A stretch of 64,000 bases of DNA. Source: a bacterium (lineage in GTDB: Bacteria; Armatimonadota; Fimbriimonadia; Fimbriimonadales; Fimbriimonadaceae). Position numbers and translations under genes: made by a program. The notes beneath the pieces are model-generated. The model did not search any database. It was not told the origin of the DNA and saw only the letters and a list, made by a program, of their open reading frames with translations. The stretch covers positions 248,001 through 312,000 of the forward strand of contig JAIXQR010000007.1 in assembly GCA_027485645.1 (NCBI GenBank), read 5' to 3'. Positions within the stretch are counted from its first letter, which is position 1. Every line of letters begins with the position of its first letter. Below are positions 34,990-43,239 of this stretch, one piece after another.

Positions 34990-37116
34990 GTGGCCAGCCA
35001 CCTCGTCATTGTCGCCGGGAATCCAAACGCCGGAAAGACCACCCTCTTTAACTCTCTCACCGGCTCGACACAGAAGGTCGCGAACTATCCCGGTGTGACC
35101 GTTGAGTCCGTGGAAGGGCAGTACAGCTTCGACGGAGAAACCATTCGGTGCGTCGATGTTCCAGGGCTCTACTCACTCAAGGCGGCATCCGAAGACGAGC
35201 GTGTAGCCACAGACGTCATTCTGGGCCGGCAAGAAGGCAAGCCGGAACTCGTGGTTTACGTGCTGGACGCCACTAACCTCGAGCGGAATCTTTTCCTCTT
35301 CACCCAGATTGCGGAATCCCAGGTTCCGATGGTCATTGCTCTGACGATGCCGGACCGGTTGCAAGCTAAGGGGAAGCGGATCGACGTAGAGCGTCTGCGT
35401 TCCGAGCTCGGTGTGCCGGTGGTTTCAGTGATCGCGCATCAGGATCGGAAGCTGGATGCGCTTAAGAGGGCGATCAACGATGCCTTGCGGGATCGGCCGA
35501 TTCCTTCGATTGATTTTGGCTTGCCGGTCGGAATGCAATCGACCATTCGGGAACTGAGCGAGCGGCTGGCGCGGATTGGCGTGGACGCGTCGCAGGCTGA
35601 GATCCGGCGCAACTTATACGAGCCGCCCGAGCTATTTCAGCTATTCCTTGAGGACTTTCCAGAAATTGCGGAACCGTTTACGGAAGCCCGAAATCGCCTT
35701 GAGGCGGAGGATTTGCTTCGACCTTCGGTGGATGTTACGAGCCGGTACGAGTGGTCGGCGAAGATTCAGTCCTTGGTGCTTCGGGATGCGGAGAAGCCTG
35801 CGAAGACCGTTTCGATTACCGACCGACTGGACAAGGTTCTGACCCACCGATTCTGGGGGCTGACGATCTTTGTTCTGGTCATGTATGGCGTCTTCCAGAG
35901 CATCTACACGGTTGCCGCGCCGATGATGGCGGGGATTGAGGACGTGTTTGGCCGCTTGCAGGATGCGATTCGTCCGATGGTTTCGCAGAACGAAATCCTT
36001 GAGTCGTTTATCATCGACGGACTCATTGCCGGCGTCGGTGGGATGTTGGTGTTCCTGCCGCAGATTTTGATTCTGTTTTTCTTCATTGCCGTCCTCGAAG
36101 GTAGTGGTTACTTGGCGCGAGCGGCGTTTTTGATGGACCGGCTCTTGGGTTGGTGTGGGCTGAATGGGCGGGCGTTTATTCCGTTTTTGAGTAGTTATGC
36201 CTGCGCGATTCCGGGGATCATGGCGGCGCGGGTGATGCCGGATTCGAAGAGTCGGCTGGCGACGATTCTGGTGGCGCCATTGATGTCTTGCTCGGCCCGA
36301 TTGCCGGTTTACGTGCTGCTGATTGGCACCTTCATTGAGCCGCAGTACGGGGCGTTTTGGGCGGGGTTTTCGTTGTTTGCCATGCACTTGCTTGGGTTGG
36401 TGGTGGCGATTCCGGTGGTTTACGTTTTGAACCGGAAGATGCTGAAGGCGCGGAGGTTGCCGTTCGTTCTGGAATTGCCGCCGTACCAGTGGCCGAAGTG
36501 GCGGGATATCTGGCTGACCTTGGTGAATCGCGGCAAGGTGTTTGTGAAGACCGCCGGAACGATTATTGTTTTCATGTCGATCCTGATCTGGGCGGCGGCT
36601 TCGTTCCCGCGGTTTAGTCCGGCTGATGCGGTGGCGGAGGCGGCGAAGGTGGGAGTTCCGGAGGAGCGGGCCGAGCAATGGGTTCAGGAGAAGCAGCTCG
36701 AGAACTCGGTGCTGGGGCGATTTGGCAAGGCGATCGAGCCGGTGTTCATTCCGGCCGGGTTTGACTGGCGGATTACGACTGCGATCCTATCGGCGTTCCC
36801 GGCGCGGGAGACGATTGTGCCATCGCTTGGGATCATCTTCAGCTTAGGCGGGGAGGTGGATGAGTCCTCGGGCGATCTTCAGTCGGCGATGAAGCGGGCG
36901 ACTTGGCCCGATGGGCGGCCGTTGTTCACGGTTTGGACCGCCATCGGGCTGATGGTGTTCTTTGCCCTGTGCGCGCAATGCATGGCCACCCTGGCTACCG
37001 TTAAGCGCGAGACCAATTCTTGGAAGTGGGCCGTGTTCATGTTTTGCTACATGACGGCCCTGGCTTATGTCGGTGCGGTCGCGGTGAACTACCTCGGCAA
37101 GCTATTCGGGGCTTGA
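34990..37116 (+). CDS. feoB: Ferrous iron transporter FeoB
   Basis: 708 residues. N-terminal G domain: GNPNAGKTTLFNSLTGS (G1) near residue 11, PGVTVESVEG (G2), DVPGLYSLKAAS (G3). A helical GDI-like spacer (about 160-270), then a membrane part of about 9-10 helices with the two Gate domains (LVAPLMSCSARLPVYVLLIG with the pore Cys; a second LSAFPARETIVPSLGIIFSLGG gate). Start is GTG 34990, one base after feoA; the frame continues upstream only inside feoA. FeoC is absent. Confidence 0.96.
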   Translation: MASHLVIVAGNPNAGKTTLFNSLTGSTQKVANYPGVTVESVEGQYSFDGETIRCVDVPGLYSLKAASEDERVATDVILGRQEGKPELVVYVLDATNLERNLFLFTQIAESQVPMVIALTMPDRLQAKGKRIDVERLRSELGVPVVSVIAHQDRKLDALKRAINDALRDRPIPSIDFGLPVGMQSTIRELSERLARIGVDASQAEIRRNLYEPPELFQLFLEDFPEIAEPFTEARNRLEAEDLLRPSVDVTSRYEWSAKIQSLVLRDAEKPAKTVSITDRLDKVLTHRFWGLTIFVLVMYGVFQSIYTVAAPMMAGIEDVFGRLQDAIRPMVSQNEILESFIIDGLIAGVGGMLVFLPQILILFFFIAVLEGSGYLARAAFLMDRLLGWCGLNGRAFIPFLSSYACAIPGIMAARVMPDSKSRLATILVAPLMSCSARLPVYVLLIGTFIEPQYGAFWAGFSLFAMHLLGLVVAIPVVYVLNRKMLKARRLPFVLELPPYQWPKWRDIWLTLVNRGKVFVKTAGTIIVFMSILIWAAASFPRFSPADAVAEAAKVGVPEERAEQWVQEKQLENSVLGRFGKAIEPVFIPAGFDWRITTAILSAFPARETIVPSLGIIFSLGGEVDESSGDLQSAMKRATWPDGRPLFTVWTAIGLMVFFALCAQCMATLATVKRETNSWKWAVFMFCYMTALAYVGAVAVNYLGKLFGA

Positions 37117-38670
37117 TTCGGCGGTTGGGCGCATGAAGGGGAAGAGTAGGACTTCTCGGATGTGATGGCTTCCGGTGAGGAGCATCGCCATTCGGTCTAG
37201 ACCGATTCCGCAGCCGCCGGTTGGTGGCATTCCACATTCGAGCGCGTAGATGAACTCTTCGTCCATTGGATGCGCTTCGTCATCGCCCTTTTCGCGTTCG
37301 CCGAGCTGCTGTTCGAACCGCTCGCGTTGGTCAATCGGGTCGTTGATTTCGCTGAAGGCATTGCAGACTTCGCGGCCGAGGACGTAGCCCTCGAAGCGGC
37401 GGGTCATCTTCGGGTTGGCCGGGTCCTTCTTGGCGAGTGGGCTGGTTTCAATCGGGTAGCCGACGACGAAGGTGGGCTCTTGGAGGGTCGGCTCGACGAA
37501 GACTTCCAGAAGCTTTTCGATGAGGCCGCCGAGGTTTCGCTCTTCGGATGGGTCGATTCGCTTTCCGGTGATCGGGTTCACAACGAGCTTATCGGCCAGG
37601 GCCGACTTCGCGTTCTCGAGGGTCGAAAGGTCTTCGGCGCTGAGGCCGGTGTGGCGCTCGATTTCTTCTAGCAAGTGAACGCGGCGCCATGGCTTGCCGA
37701 AGTCGAGCTGAATCTGATTCGCGTCGGTCGCAGCGTCCTCATCATCCACCGAGCCGGTGGGCAAGGTGATGTCGACTACGGTCGAGCCGAAGACGGCGAG
37801 GGCCACCGACTTGAAGCACTCCTCGACCCGCATCATCATGGTTTCTAGGTTGCCGTAGGCTTCGTAGAACTCCAGCATGGTGAACTCGGGGTTGTGCCGG
37901 TTGGAGACGCCTTCGTTTCGGAAGACGCGGCCGATTTCGTAGACGGCCGGGAGGTCGCCGCAGATGAGCCGCTTGAGATAGAGCTCCAGCGAGATGCGCA
38001 GCTTGACGTCCATTTCGTACGCGTTGTAGTGCGTCTTGAACGGGCGTGCGGCGGCGCCGCCGGCTTCGAGCTGAAGCAGCGGGGTTTCGACTTCCAGGTA
38101 GCCGTTCGAGTCGAAGTAGCGTCGGACCGCGGAAACGACCTTGGCGCGATTGATCAGCACCGTTCGACTTTCGCGGTTCGCGATGAGATCGAGGTGGCGG
38201 TGACGATAGCGCGTTTCGACGTCGGACAAGCCGGAGAAGACTTGGCCGTCCTTTTCCTTGCCTAGCGGGAGGGGTTCCAGCGCCTTGGTTAGCGGAAGGA
38301 ACTCGGTTGCGTGGATCGACTTTTCGCCGGTCTTGGTGACAAACAGCTTGCCCTTGACGCCAACGTGGTCGCCGATGTCGATGAGGTCGTAGAGAGACCA
38401 CTCGAGTTCGGTAACTTCGTCCTTCCGGACGTAAATTTGGATCCGGGCGTCGCCGTCGCTGAGGTGAGCGAAACCGGCTTTGCCCATGAGGCGGTAAGAG
38501 ACGACGCGCCCGGCAAAGCTGACGTCTTTTCCTTCTTCGAATCCTTCTAGCAGTCCTGCTGCCGTGTCGGTTCGTTCCCATTTCTCGATGGAGAAGGGAT
38601 CGTGACCGAGCTCGCGCATTTGCGCCAGCTTTTGAAGGCGAATTTCTCTGATGGAAGGTTCCGTACTCAT
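37102..38670 (-). CDS. lysS: Lysyl-tRNA synthetase, class II
   Basis: 522-residue class II enzyme that charges tRNA-Lys. N-terminal OB fold (VSFAGRVVSYRLMGKAGFAHLSDG near residue 50); motif 1 region YRHRHLDLIANRESR; motif 2 as VFRNEGVSNRHNPEFTMLEFYEAY near residue 250; motif 3 as GGCGIGLDRMAMLLTG near residue 495. Length is typical. Its end overlaps feoB by 15 bp on the other strand. Confidence 0.97.
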   Translation of the reverse strand: MSTEPSIREIRLQKLAQMRELGHDPFSIEKWERTDTAAGLLEGFEEGKDVSFAGRVVSYRLMGKAGFAHLSDGDARIQIYVRKDEVTELEWSLYDLIDIGDHVGVKGKLFVTKTGEKSIHATEFLPLTKALEPLPLGKEKDGQVFSGLSDVETRYRHRHLDLIANRESRTVLINRAKVVSAVRRYFDSNGYLEVETPLLQLEAGGAAARPFKTHYNAYEMDVKLRISLELYLKRLICGDLPAVYEIGRVFRNEGVSNRHNPEFTMLEFYEAYGNLETMMMRVEECFKSVALAVFGSTVVDITLPTGSVDDEDAATDANQIQLDFGKPWRRVHLLEEIERHTGLSAEDLSTLENAKSALADKLVVNPITGKRIDPSEERNLGGLIEKLLEVFVEPTLQEPTFVVGYPIETSPLAKKDPANPKMTRRFEGYVLGREVCNAFSEINDPIDQRERFEQQLGEREKGDDEAHPMDEEFIYALECGMPPTGGCGIGLDRMAMLLTGSHHIREVLLFPFMRPTAESSPE

Positions 38671-38728
38671 GCCGAGCCCAGAGTGTACTTGGCAAACTAA
38701 TTTGGCCCGGGTTTGGTAGAACCAACAA

Positions 38729-39211
38729 ATGCCGATTGCTGCTGGAACCGTCGCCCCTGATTTTACGCTTAAGACCCTTGGCTCTGATGGGTTGGCCGAC
38801 GTTAGCCTGTCGGCGACCTATGCCGAAAAGAACGTGGTTTTGCTGTTCTTTCCGGGTGCCTTTACTTCGGTTTGCGAGCAGGAGCTTTGCGACGTTTCCT
38901 CTGGGCTTTCGGCTTACAACAACCTGAATGCGCAGGTGTTCGGCATTTCGCAGGATTCCCCGTTTGCTCTGTCCGCCTGGGCCGGCCAGAAGGGGATTTC
39001 CTTCCCCCTGCTCAGCGATTGGGGCGGCAAGGTTACGGAAGCCTACGACGTCGTTTTCCCCGACTTCGCCGGCCTCGGCCCCGGCACAGCGCGAGCGAGC
39101 TTTGTGATCGATCGAAATGGCGTGATCGTTTACGCCGAGCAAACGCCGACCCTGCGAGACCTTCCGGACTTCGCGGCGATCTTGGCGGCGCTAGAAAAGG
39201 CTGCCGTCTGA
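38729..39211 (+). CDS. Peroxiredoxin (AhpC/TSA, Bcp-like)
   Basis: 160 residues with a thioredoxin fold. APDFTLKTL opens it, and FFPGAFTSVCEQELCDVSS near residue 42-55 carries the peroxidatic Cys in TxxC and a second Cys five residues on, the resolving-Cys spacing of alpha-type Bcp enzymes. SFVIDRNGVIVYAEQ is also typical. It reduces peroxides using thioredoxin. A TAGAAC box 6 nt before ATG 38729 fits the leaderless pattern loosely. Confidence 0.9.
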   Translation: MPIAAGTVAPDFTLKTLGSDGLADVSLSATYAEKNVVLLFFPGAFTSVCEQELCDVSSGLSAYNNLNAQVFGISQDSPFALSAWAGQKGISFPLLSDWGGKVTEAYDVVFPDFAGLGPGTARASFVIDRNGVIVYAEQTPTLRDLPDFAAILAALEKAAV

Positions 39212-39232
39212 AGGGCTCTGGGGCCGCGTGAC

Positions 39233-39274
39233 GTAATTAATTAACGTTCCCCCCCAGGCGATTTAATTAATTAC
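39233..39274 (+). repeat. TTAATTAATTAA inverted repeat with poly-C loop, copy 2
   Basis: GTAATTAATTAA (39233-39244) and TTAATTAATTAC (39263-39274) are perfect 12-bp arms around the 18-nt loop CGTTCCCCCCCAGGCGAT. GACG/CGTC outside extends the fold after a small bulge. It lies 21 bp past the peroxiredoxin stop and 12 bp before the GTTCGG repeat. The loop is shared with the copy at 26326-26365. Confidence 0.85.
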
Positions 39275-39286
39275 ACGTCTTTTTAG

Positions 39287-39324
39287 GTTCGGATTTGTTC
39301 GGGTTGGTTCGGAAGTTCGGGTTT
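39287..39324 (+). repeat. 10+10+18 bp GTTCGG repeat, solo copy before the 39.5-43 kb island
   Basis: GTTCGGATTT, GTTCGGGTTG and the 18-mer GTTCGGAAGTTCGGGTTT. Same design as the copies at 19330 and 26516, here on the plus strand. Another GTTTCGG follows at once. It stands in the 280-bp gap before the first island gene. Confidence 0.85.
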
Positions 39325-39491
39325 GTTTCGGACTTCCGGCAACTCACCCACGGTACTCAATAGGGTTCGAGATGGGGAAAAGTCAACTAGGCATTTTGGG
39401 AAAGTTTCGTTCTGTTTTGCCGGGAACTGACTTACCATCCTCGGTAGCAGAGCTGGTTAGACCACGTTTCTGGGGGAGATTGTCTCGGAGG

Positions 39492-40166
39492 ATGAAAGCT
39501 AGCGCTCGGTTCTGGCCCTGCTCACTCTTGGTCCTTTTGGTAGGGTGCAACTCTGTAGTTTTCAGGTGGTCGTCAACCCCTGGTTTGCCGGTCGTTCATG
39601 GACTGACGGCGAACGCAAGGAAGTTTGCGGGGGTTCCGTTACCCAAACAGCCAGCCGATCCGGTGAGGCTCAGAATCTGGCTGGATGCTAAGCCCCGCTC
39701 GCTGGGGCAAGTGACAGACGCCGACGGAACGAAGCCAGTTGAGCTGTGCCTCGAGAGTGGGCACTTGGTTGGCAACGAAGCAAAGGTTGGAAGTTGGTCG
39801 GTTTCATGCATTGCTGCTGGCACGACCGGAGAGTCTCGTTCAGTGAGCTTGCAGATAGACGGCGAAGAGCGGACGTTCACCCTGCGGCGAGATGAGAATA
39901 ACGGGGGAACGACGTGGAGCAATCGATTTTTCCCAATCGATACGGAAACCATCCTCGAATCTGCGCAATATACAAGCAGTCGGACCGAAAAGAAAGTTGG
40001 AGGGGATGCAACGAAGGTTCCACATTGGGCGGATCATGGCCTGCTAAATTTCGGGCCGAAGTCGACCAGCGGCGTGTGGAGTTCGAGCGTGCTTGAAAGA
40101 TCGAACCGAAGCCCAGCTGGCAACCTAGAAGCTAGAAGATTGCTAGCCTCCGAAGGCGCGGTTTGA
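39492..40166 (+). CDS. Predicted lipoprotein, unknown function
   Basis: 224 residues. Signal MKASARFWPCSLLVLLVGC ends in a lipobox (LLVGC) with the modified Cys near residue 19. The mature region has a beta-rich part (VRLRIWLDAKPRSLG, VSLQIDGEERTFTLRRDEN) and a Ser/Thr/Asn-rich end. The open frame continues to 39372 upstream, but only ATG 39492 gives a signal peptide. No family recognised. First gene of the second island. Confidence 0.6.
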   Translation: MKASARFWPCSLLVLLVGCNSVVFRWSSTPGLPVVHGLTANARKFAGVPLPKQPADPVRLRIWLDAKPRSLGQVTDADGTKPVELCLESGHLVGNEAKVGSWSVSCIAAGTTGESRSVSLQIDGEERTFTLRRDENNGGTTWSNRFFPIDTETILESAQYTSSRTEKKVGGDATKVPHWADHGLLNFGPKSTSGVWSSSVLERSNRSPAGNLEARRLLASEGAV

Positions 40167-40260
40167 AACTCCGGCTGCTCTGGCCAGCGAATTGTCGCGG
40201 ATACTAAACAGACAACGCTTACGGCCGCTACAGTCTGCCGTCGCGCAAGCCAGAACCGCC

Positions 40261-40764
40261 ATGACTCCCCACGCCGTCTTCGCTATTCTTGCTGCCTTTC
40301 AGGGCCCTGCCGCTGATTGGAAACTTGAAGGGTCCTTCTTGGGCGCAAGGGTCACGGCGTATTACGAATCGCTGTCCATGACGTCGATCACGACCATGAC
40401 GGAGGCCCATTTGATGACGCATTACAACGTTTCGTCGTTGGTGACTCGAACATGGCGGGAGAGCTTTGTTCGGTTTGTAGAAGACAAAGTGAAGCCGACG
40501 GAGCGACGGGCCGAATCGCTTCGCTTTGTCATGAACGGAGAGGGTAAGTCGAAGCTTCTCATTGACGACCGTGGAGTCATCGAGGTCAGGAGAGCGGGGT
40601 CGGTTTTACGAGGACAATTGCCACTCAAGGAATTGCGGGTCTTTATGACGTCGCTGTTCCCGACGCCAGATTATCAAGGGCTTGGGGTGATTGATTGGGG
40701 GCCGGATACCCCTAAAGTGAGCGATAAAAATGGCGGAAGCACAAGACAAAGAACCAATCACTGA
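40261..40764 (+). CDS. Hypothetical exported protein
   Basis: 167 residues from ATG 40261. A short hydrophobic start (MTPHAVFAILAAFQGPA) may be a signal peptide. The body has ADWKLEGSFLGARVTAYYESL and VMNGEGKSKLLIDDRGVIEVRR, probably beta-sheet. The frame is open from 40192 but those residues look like read-through. It overlaps the next gene by 35 bp. No homology recognised. Confidence 0.45.
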   Translation: MTPHAVFAILAAFQGPAADWKLEGSFLGARVTAYYESLSMTSITTMTEAHLMTHYNVSSLVTRTWRESFVRFVEDKVKPTERRAESLRFVMNGEGKSKLLIDDRGVIEVRRAGSVLRGQLPLKELRVFMTSLFPTPDYQGLGVIDWGPDTPKVSDKNGGSTRQRTNH

Positions 40765-41356
40765 GCGACTACTTCCGCTCGTTGAGACTCTGGGGCGCCA
40801 TAAGCGGCTTGATTTCTACGCCGCAATGATACGAACAGAGGACCGGCGCATCATTGATGAGGCGCTTTGCGTCGCAACATGGTTGGGAGATCCTATCCCG
40901 GCGGAATTGCTCCGCGAACTTTGCGCTCATCGTTCCTGGGAAATCCGGTACTCGGCGGTATGTGCTTGGCAATGCCATCCGCCAAAGCGAGCGAAGGAAG
41001 AAATTTGCAACTTCCTATGGCATGAAAAGCGGCAAACGCCCTGGATTGCCGGATTCTTAACGCTTGTGGATTTGAACCCAGAATTTGCGGCAATCGAAGC
41101 GGGGAAGTTTCTTGCCGAAAAGTGGTTTCAAATCCGGGCGGTGCCGGCTCCCCAAGCGGAAGGATTTGTTCATCGGCTCAGCTCCCGAGCGGCGTACTGC
41201 GTTGCGGCACTGCTTCATGCAAAGGGCCAGCTTCCAGCGGAATTTGTGGGTCCATTTCTTAGGGTGCGAGCCCTGGGGCAAGAGATGCTGATGAAGCATG
41301 AATCGGACATTGAAGCGAGTTTGGGCGGCTCGAACTCGAAACTGGCCCGGAGTTAG
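40730..41356 (+). CDS. HEAT-like repeat protein
   Basis: 208 residues, soluble, mainly helical pairs with the spacing of HEAT or LRV repeats: IIDEALCVATWLGDPIPAELLRELC, WEIRYSAVCAWQCHPPKRAKEEI, AAYCVAALLHAKGQLPAEF. The Trp-rich AWQCH and AVCAW turns resemble e.g. DNA-alkylation repeat folds only loosely. Its start overlaps the preceding gene. Function unknown. Confidence 0.55.
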   Translation: MAEAQDKEPITERLLPLVETLGRHKRLDFYAAMIRTEDRRIIDEALCVATWLGDPIPAELLRELCAHRSWEIRYSAVCAWQCHPPKRAKEEICNFLWHEKRQTPWIAGFLTLVDLNPEFAAIEAGKFLAEKWFQIRAVPAPQAEGFVHRLSSRAAYCVAALLHAKGQLPAEFVGPFLRVRALGQEMLMKHESDIEASLGGSNSKLARS

Positions 41357-41384
41357 ACCTCGTGGGTACTCTCGGCTCGTCAAA

Positions 41385-41759
41385 ATGGAATCCTTCGGCG
41401 CTGAATTGCACGATGTGATTGTTACGGGCTTGCAAATCAGCCGACCAGAAGGAACCATGCGCGTGTACTTCGACAAGTTGGGCAAAGAGCTTGTTTTCTC
41501 TGAACTGACATTCCTTTACTTTACGGACGTCCTTACCAGTGGAATTCTTTTTGACGTGAAGGTACATCGTATCGCACCAGATTCAGAGGAGTCGGTACGG
41601 AAAGGTAACGAGTTATTGTCACAGCTTGCTGGGGACTATAGAACAACCATTCCTTTGGGCTCGCATGAAGTCTTTCTTACCGAACTCAGCAGCTCCTTTG
41701 GCTTGCGCGGAGTCGCGCTTTCTAAGGTTCGTCCAGTTCTAATTGGCAAGGATTTGTAG
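41385..41759 (+). CDS. Hypothetical small protein
   Basis: 124 residues starting at ATG 41385 (MESFGAELHDVIVTGLQISR). The sequence suggests an alpha/beta domain: MRVYFDKLGKELVFSELTFLYF, then VKVHRIAPDSEES. The frame upstream overlaps the HEAT-like gene and reads Arg/Trp-rich, so was left out. No family recognised; possibly an immunity-type or coupled protein given its position between two HEAT-like genes, which is only speculation. Confidence 0.5.
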   Translation: MESFGAELHDVIVTGLQISRPEGTMRVYFDKLGKELVFSELTFLYFTDVLTSGILFDVKVHRIAPDSEESVRKGNELLSQLAGDYRTTIPLGSHEVFLTELSSSFGLRGVALSKVRPVLIGKDL

Positions 41760-41810
41760 TGATGCCTCTTGCACCTGAATGTTCTTTAGTTAAATATCGG
41801 AGGATGGTCT

Positions 41811-42548
41811 ATGACTAAATCAGAGCGCTTCTACCGACACATTGGGACGAATCCTAAGTTACTGGATTTTATAGATCGGATGCGGCGAAAGCACCCTACG
41901 AGGTCAACGGTTTGCGGCTTGCTGCTAGCCGAAGTCAGATCTTCATCCGAGGCAACGGATGACCAGATGTACTGTCTCGGGATGCTTCGTGCCCTTCGGT
42001 GTCATCGAGGACTTAGGGCATTGGAGGATTCAGCTTGGTCCGTGGCAAATCGGATTCAATCGGAAGATTGCAGCGATGATACGCTTCCCAAAGAAAAAGA
42101 TCGCAACCTTTTTGGGGGAATTCTGTGCGTTATCGGAGATATTGACTCCGAATCTTCGCATTCAAGCCTTCTAAAGTTCTACTCTTCAGTGCGCAATACT
42201 CATCTTAAAGCCACTGTTCTCATTGCCATGTCGGTAGAACATTCGATGTTTGATATCCATTTTGTCGTAGATATTTTAGAGCAGGAAGCCAGGGAACCGA
42301 TCATTTTAAGTGGGCTATGTGCCCTCATGCTCCAGCTATATCGTTTTGATTCGACAATTTGGTGGAAGGCGGTTGTATCGCATTTGACCCATCCTTCTGC
42401 AGAGGTGAGGGCGTGTGCAATCCGAGCCTTTGGTCCAACCGGAGGTCCAGAAGCACGGCTTGAGATTGCAAGGTTGCTCGATGATGCAGACCCAGAAGTT
42501 CGTAAGTGGGCAGCCTGGATGTTGGAGGTGATCGATCATAGGGGTTAG
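41811..42548 (+). CDS. HEAT-repeat protein
   Basis: 245 residues with C-terminal HEAT repeats (SAEVRACAIRAFGPTGGPEARLEIARLLDDADPEVRKWAAWMLE, residues about 195-240) and helical pairs before them. No signal or membrane segment. A good Shine-Dalgarno (GGAGG, 9 nt before ATG 41811) marks the start. Base composition is more AT-rich than the housekeeping genes. Probably a protein-binding solenoid. Confidence 0.65.
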   Translation: MTKSERFYRHIGTNPKLLDFIDRMRRKHPTRSTVCGLLLAEVRSSSEATDDQMYCLGMLRALRCHRGLRALEDSAWSVANRIQSEDCSDDTLPKEKDRNLFGGILCVIGDIDSESSHSSLLKFYSSVRNTHLKATVLIAMSVEHSMFDIHFVVDILEQEAREPIILSGLCALMLQLYRFDSTIWWKAVVSHLTHPSAEVRACAIRAFGPTGGPEARLEIARLLDDADPEVRKWAAWMLEVIDHRG

Positions 42549-42571
42549 TGACACCCGTCACGAACCGGTTC
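42548..42571. repeat. Small palindromes after the HEAT-repeat gene
   Basis: GTGAC-accc-GTCAC (42548-42561) overlaps the stop codon, and GAACCGGTTC (42562-42571) is a perfect 10-bp palindrome right after it. Either may end the transcript; no T tract is present. Confidence 0.4.
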
Positions 42572-42622
42572 ACCTCGTTTTCTGCCGTGTCGCGTAGGCG
42601 TCCCGCCAGCGCTTTTGGCTTC

Positions 42623-42660
42623 GTTCGGGTTTGTTTGGATTTGTATGAGTTCGTAGGTCG
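42623..42660 (+). repeat. Decayed GTTCGG repeat copy
   Basis: GTTCGGGTTT (42623-42632), GTTTGGATTT (42633-42642), then GTATGAGTTCGTAGG. The two 10-mers keep the unit and the AGTTCG core of the 18-mer survives. GCGCT lies 9 nt before, as at the other copies. Same strand as the copy at 39287; the two bracket the second island. Confidence 0.6.
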
Positions 42661-42760
42661 GTGTCCAAAGCAGGACTGATTTGCCTTACAATGCAAGCGT
42701 GGTCGGCGGTTTCAGTTTGCGGGGGGCGTTTTGTTGTGCGGAAACTTACGGTGACCGAAG

Positions 42761-43036
42761 GTGAATTTTAGCGTGAGCTTCAGACCAGACTCCATTCGGC
42801 GGCTTTTACTGTTGTTTGTGTGCGTATTCGTGCCCTTTACAGTTCTAGCGAATATCGGCAGATGGCTCGAGTTCTTTATGTACCGAGAGAGAGCACTTGA
42901 GCGCTTTTCGCCGGAAATGGTACGCGATAGAATGTTTTCAACTGCGTTTTATGGTGTTTTGCTGCTCATCGTCTGGAGTATGTGGGAGTATGTGGAGTTT
43001 TGCCGTAGGCGAGCACGTGCTTCACGGGAGAAGTGA
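42761..43036 (+). CDS. Small two-helix membrane protein
   Basis: 91 residues with membrane helices at about 14-33 (LLLLFVCVFVPFTVLANIG) and 64-79 (AFYGVLLLIVWSMW), linked by an acidic-basic loop and ending with a basic tail (CRRRARASREK), so both termini are likely cytoplasmic. Start GTG 42761 is uncertain. No family recognised. Confidence 0.4.
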   Translation: MNFSVSFRPDSIRRLLLLFVCVFVPFTVLANIGRWLEFFMYRERALERFSPEMVRDRMFSTAFYGVLLLIVWSMWEYVEFCRRRARASREK

Positions 43037-43080
43037 GCCGATTACAGATTGTGGGTCTTGAGACTTTCGGCATTACGGAT

Positions 43081-43178
43081 CCTCTCCCCCTGCCCCCTCG
43101 TCCATCGGAGTGGAGAGGGCGTTCAAACAGCTCTCCACCCCCAACCCCCTCCTCTCGTTGGGAAACGAAAGGAGGGGG
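43081..43178. repeat. Composite hairpin repeat (CCTCTCC...GGAGAGG; CCCCCTCCT...AGGAGGGGG)
   Basis: CCTCTCC (43081) pairs with GGAGAGG (43112), and CCCCCTCCTcTCGTT (43145-43159) pairs with AACGAaAGGAGGGGG (43164-43178) with one mismatch. C-rich text joins them. This layout recurs as dispersed repeats in other bacterial genomes from general knowledge. It lies between the small membrane gene and the CoA-transferase end and could terminate the latter. Confidence 0.65.
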
Positions 43179-43239
43179 CTTCTGCCTTGCGCATGTTTCG
43201 CCCTTGTCCTCTAGATCGATGGCGAAACCCTCGGCTGCT

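Noticed and set aside
35641-36678. 345-codon minus-strand frame across feoB
   Set aside because: Composition is Arg/Asn/His/Gln-rich, the mirror of a GC-rich membrane gene; no domain; shadow.
37742-39142. 466-codon minus-strand frame over lysS and the peroxiredoxin
   Set aside because: Runs in another frame through two conserved genes and is Arg/Pro/Ser-rich; shadow.
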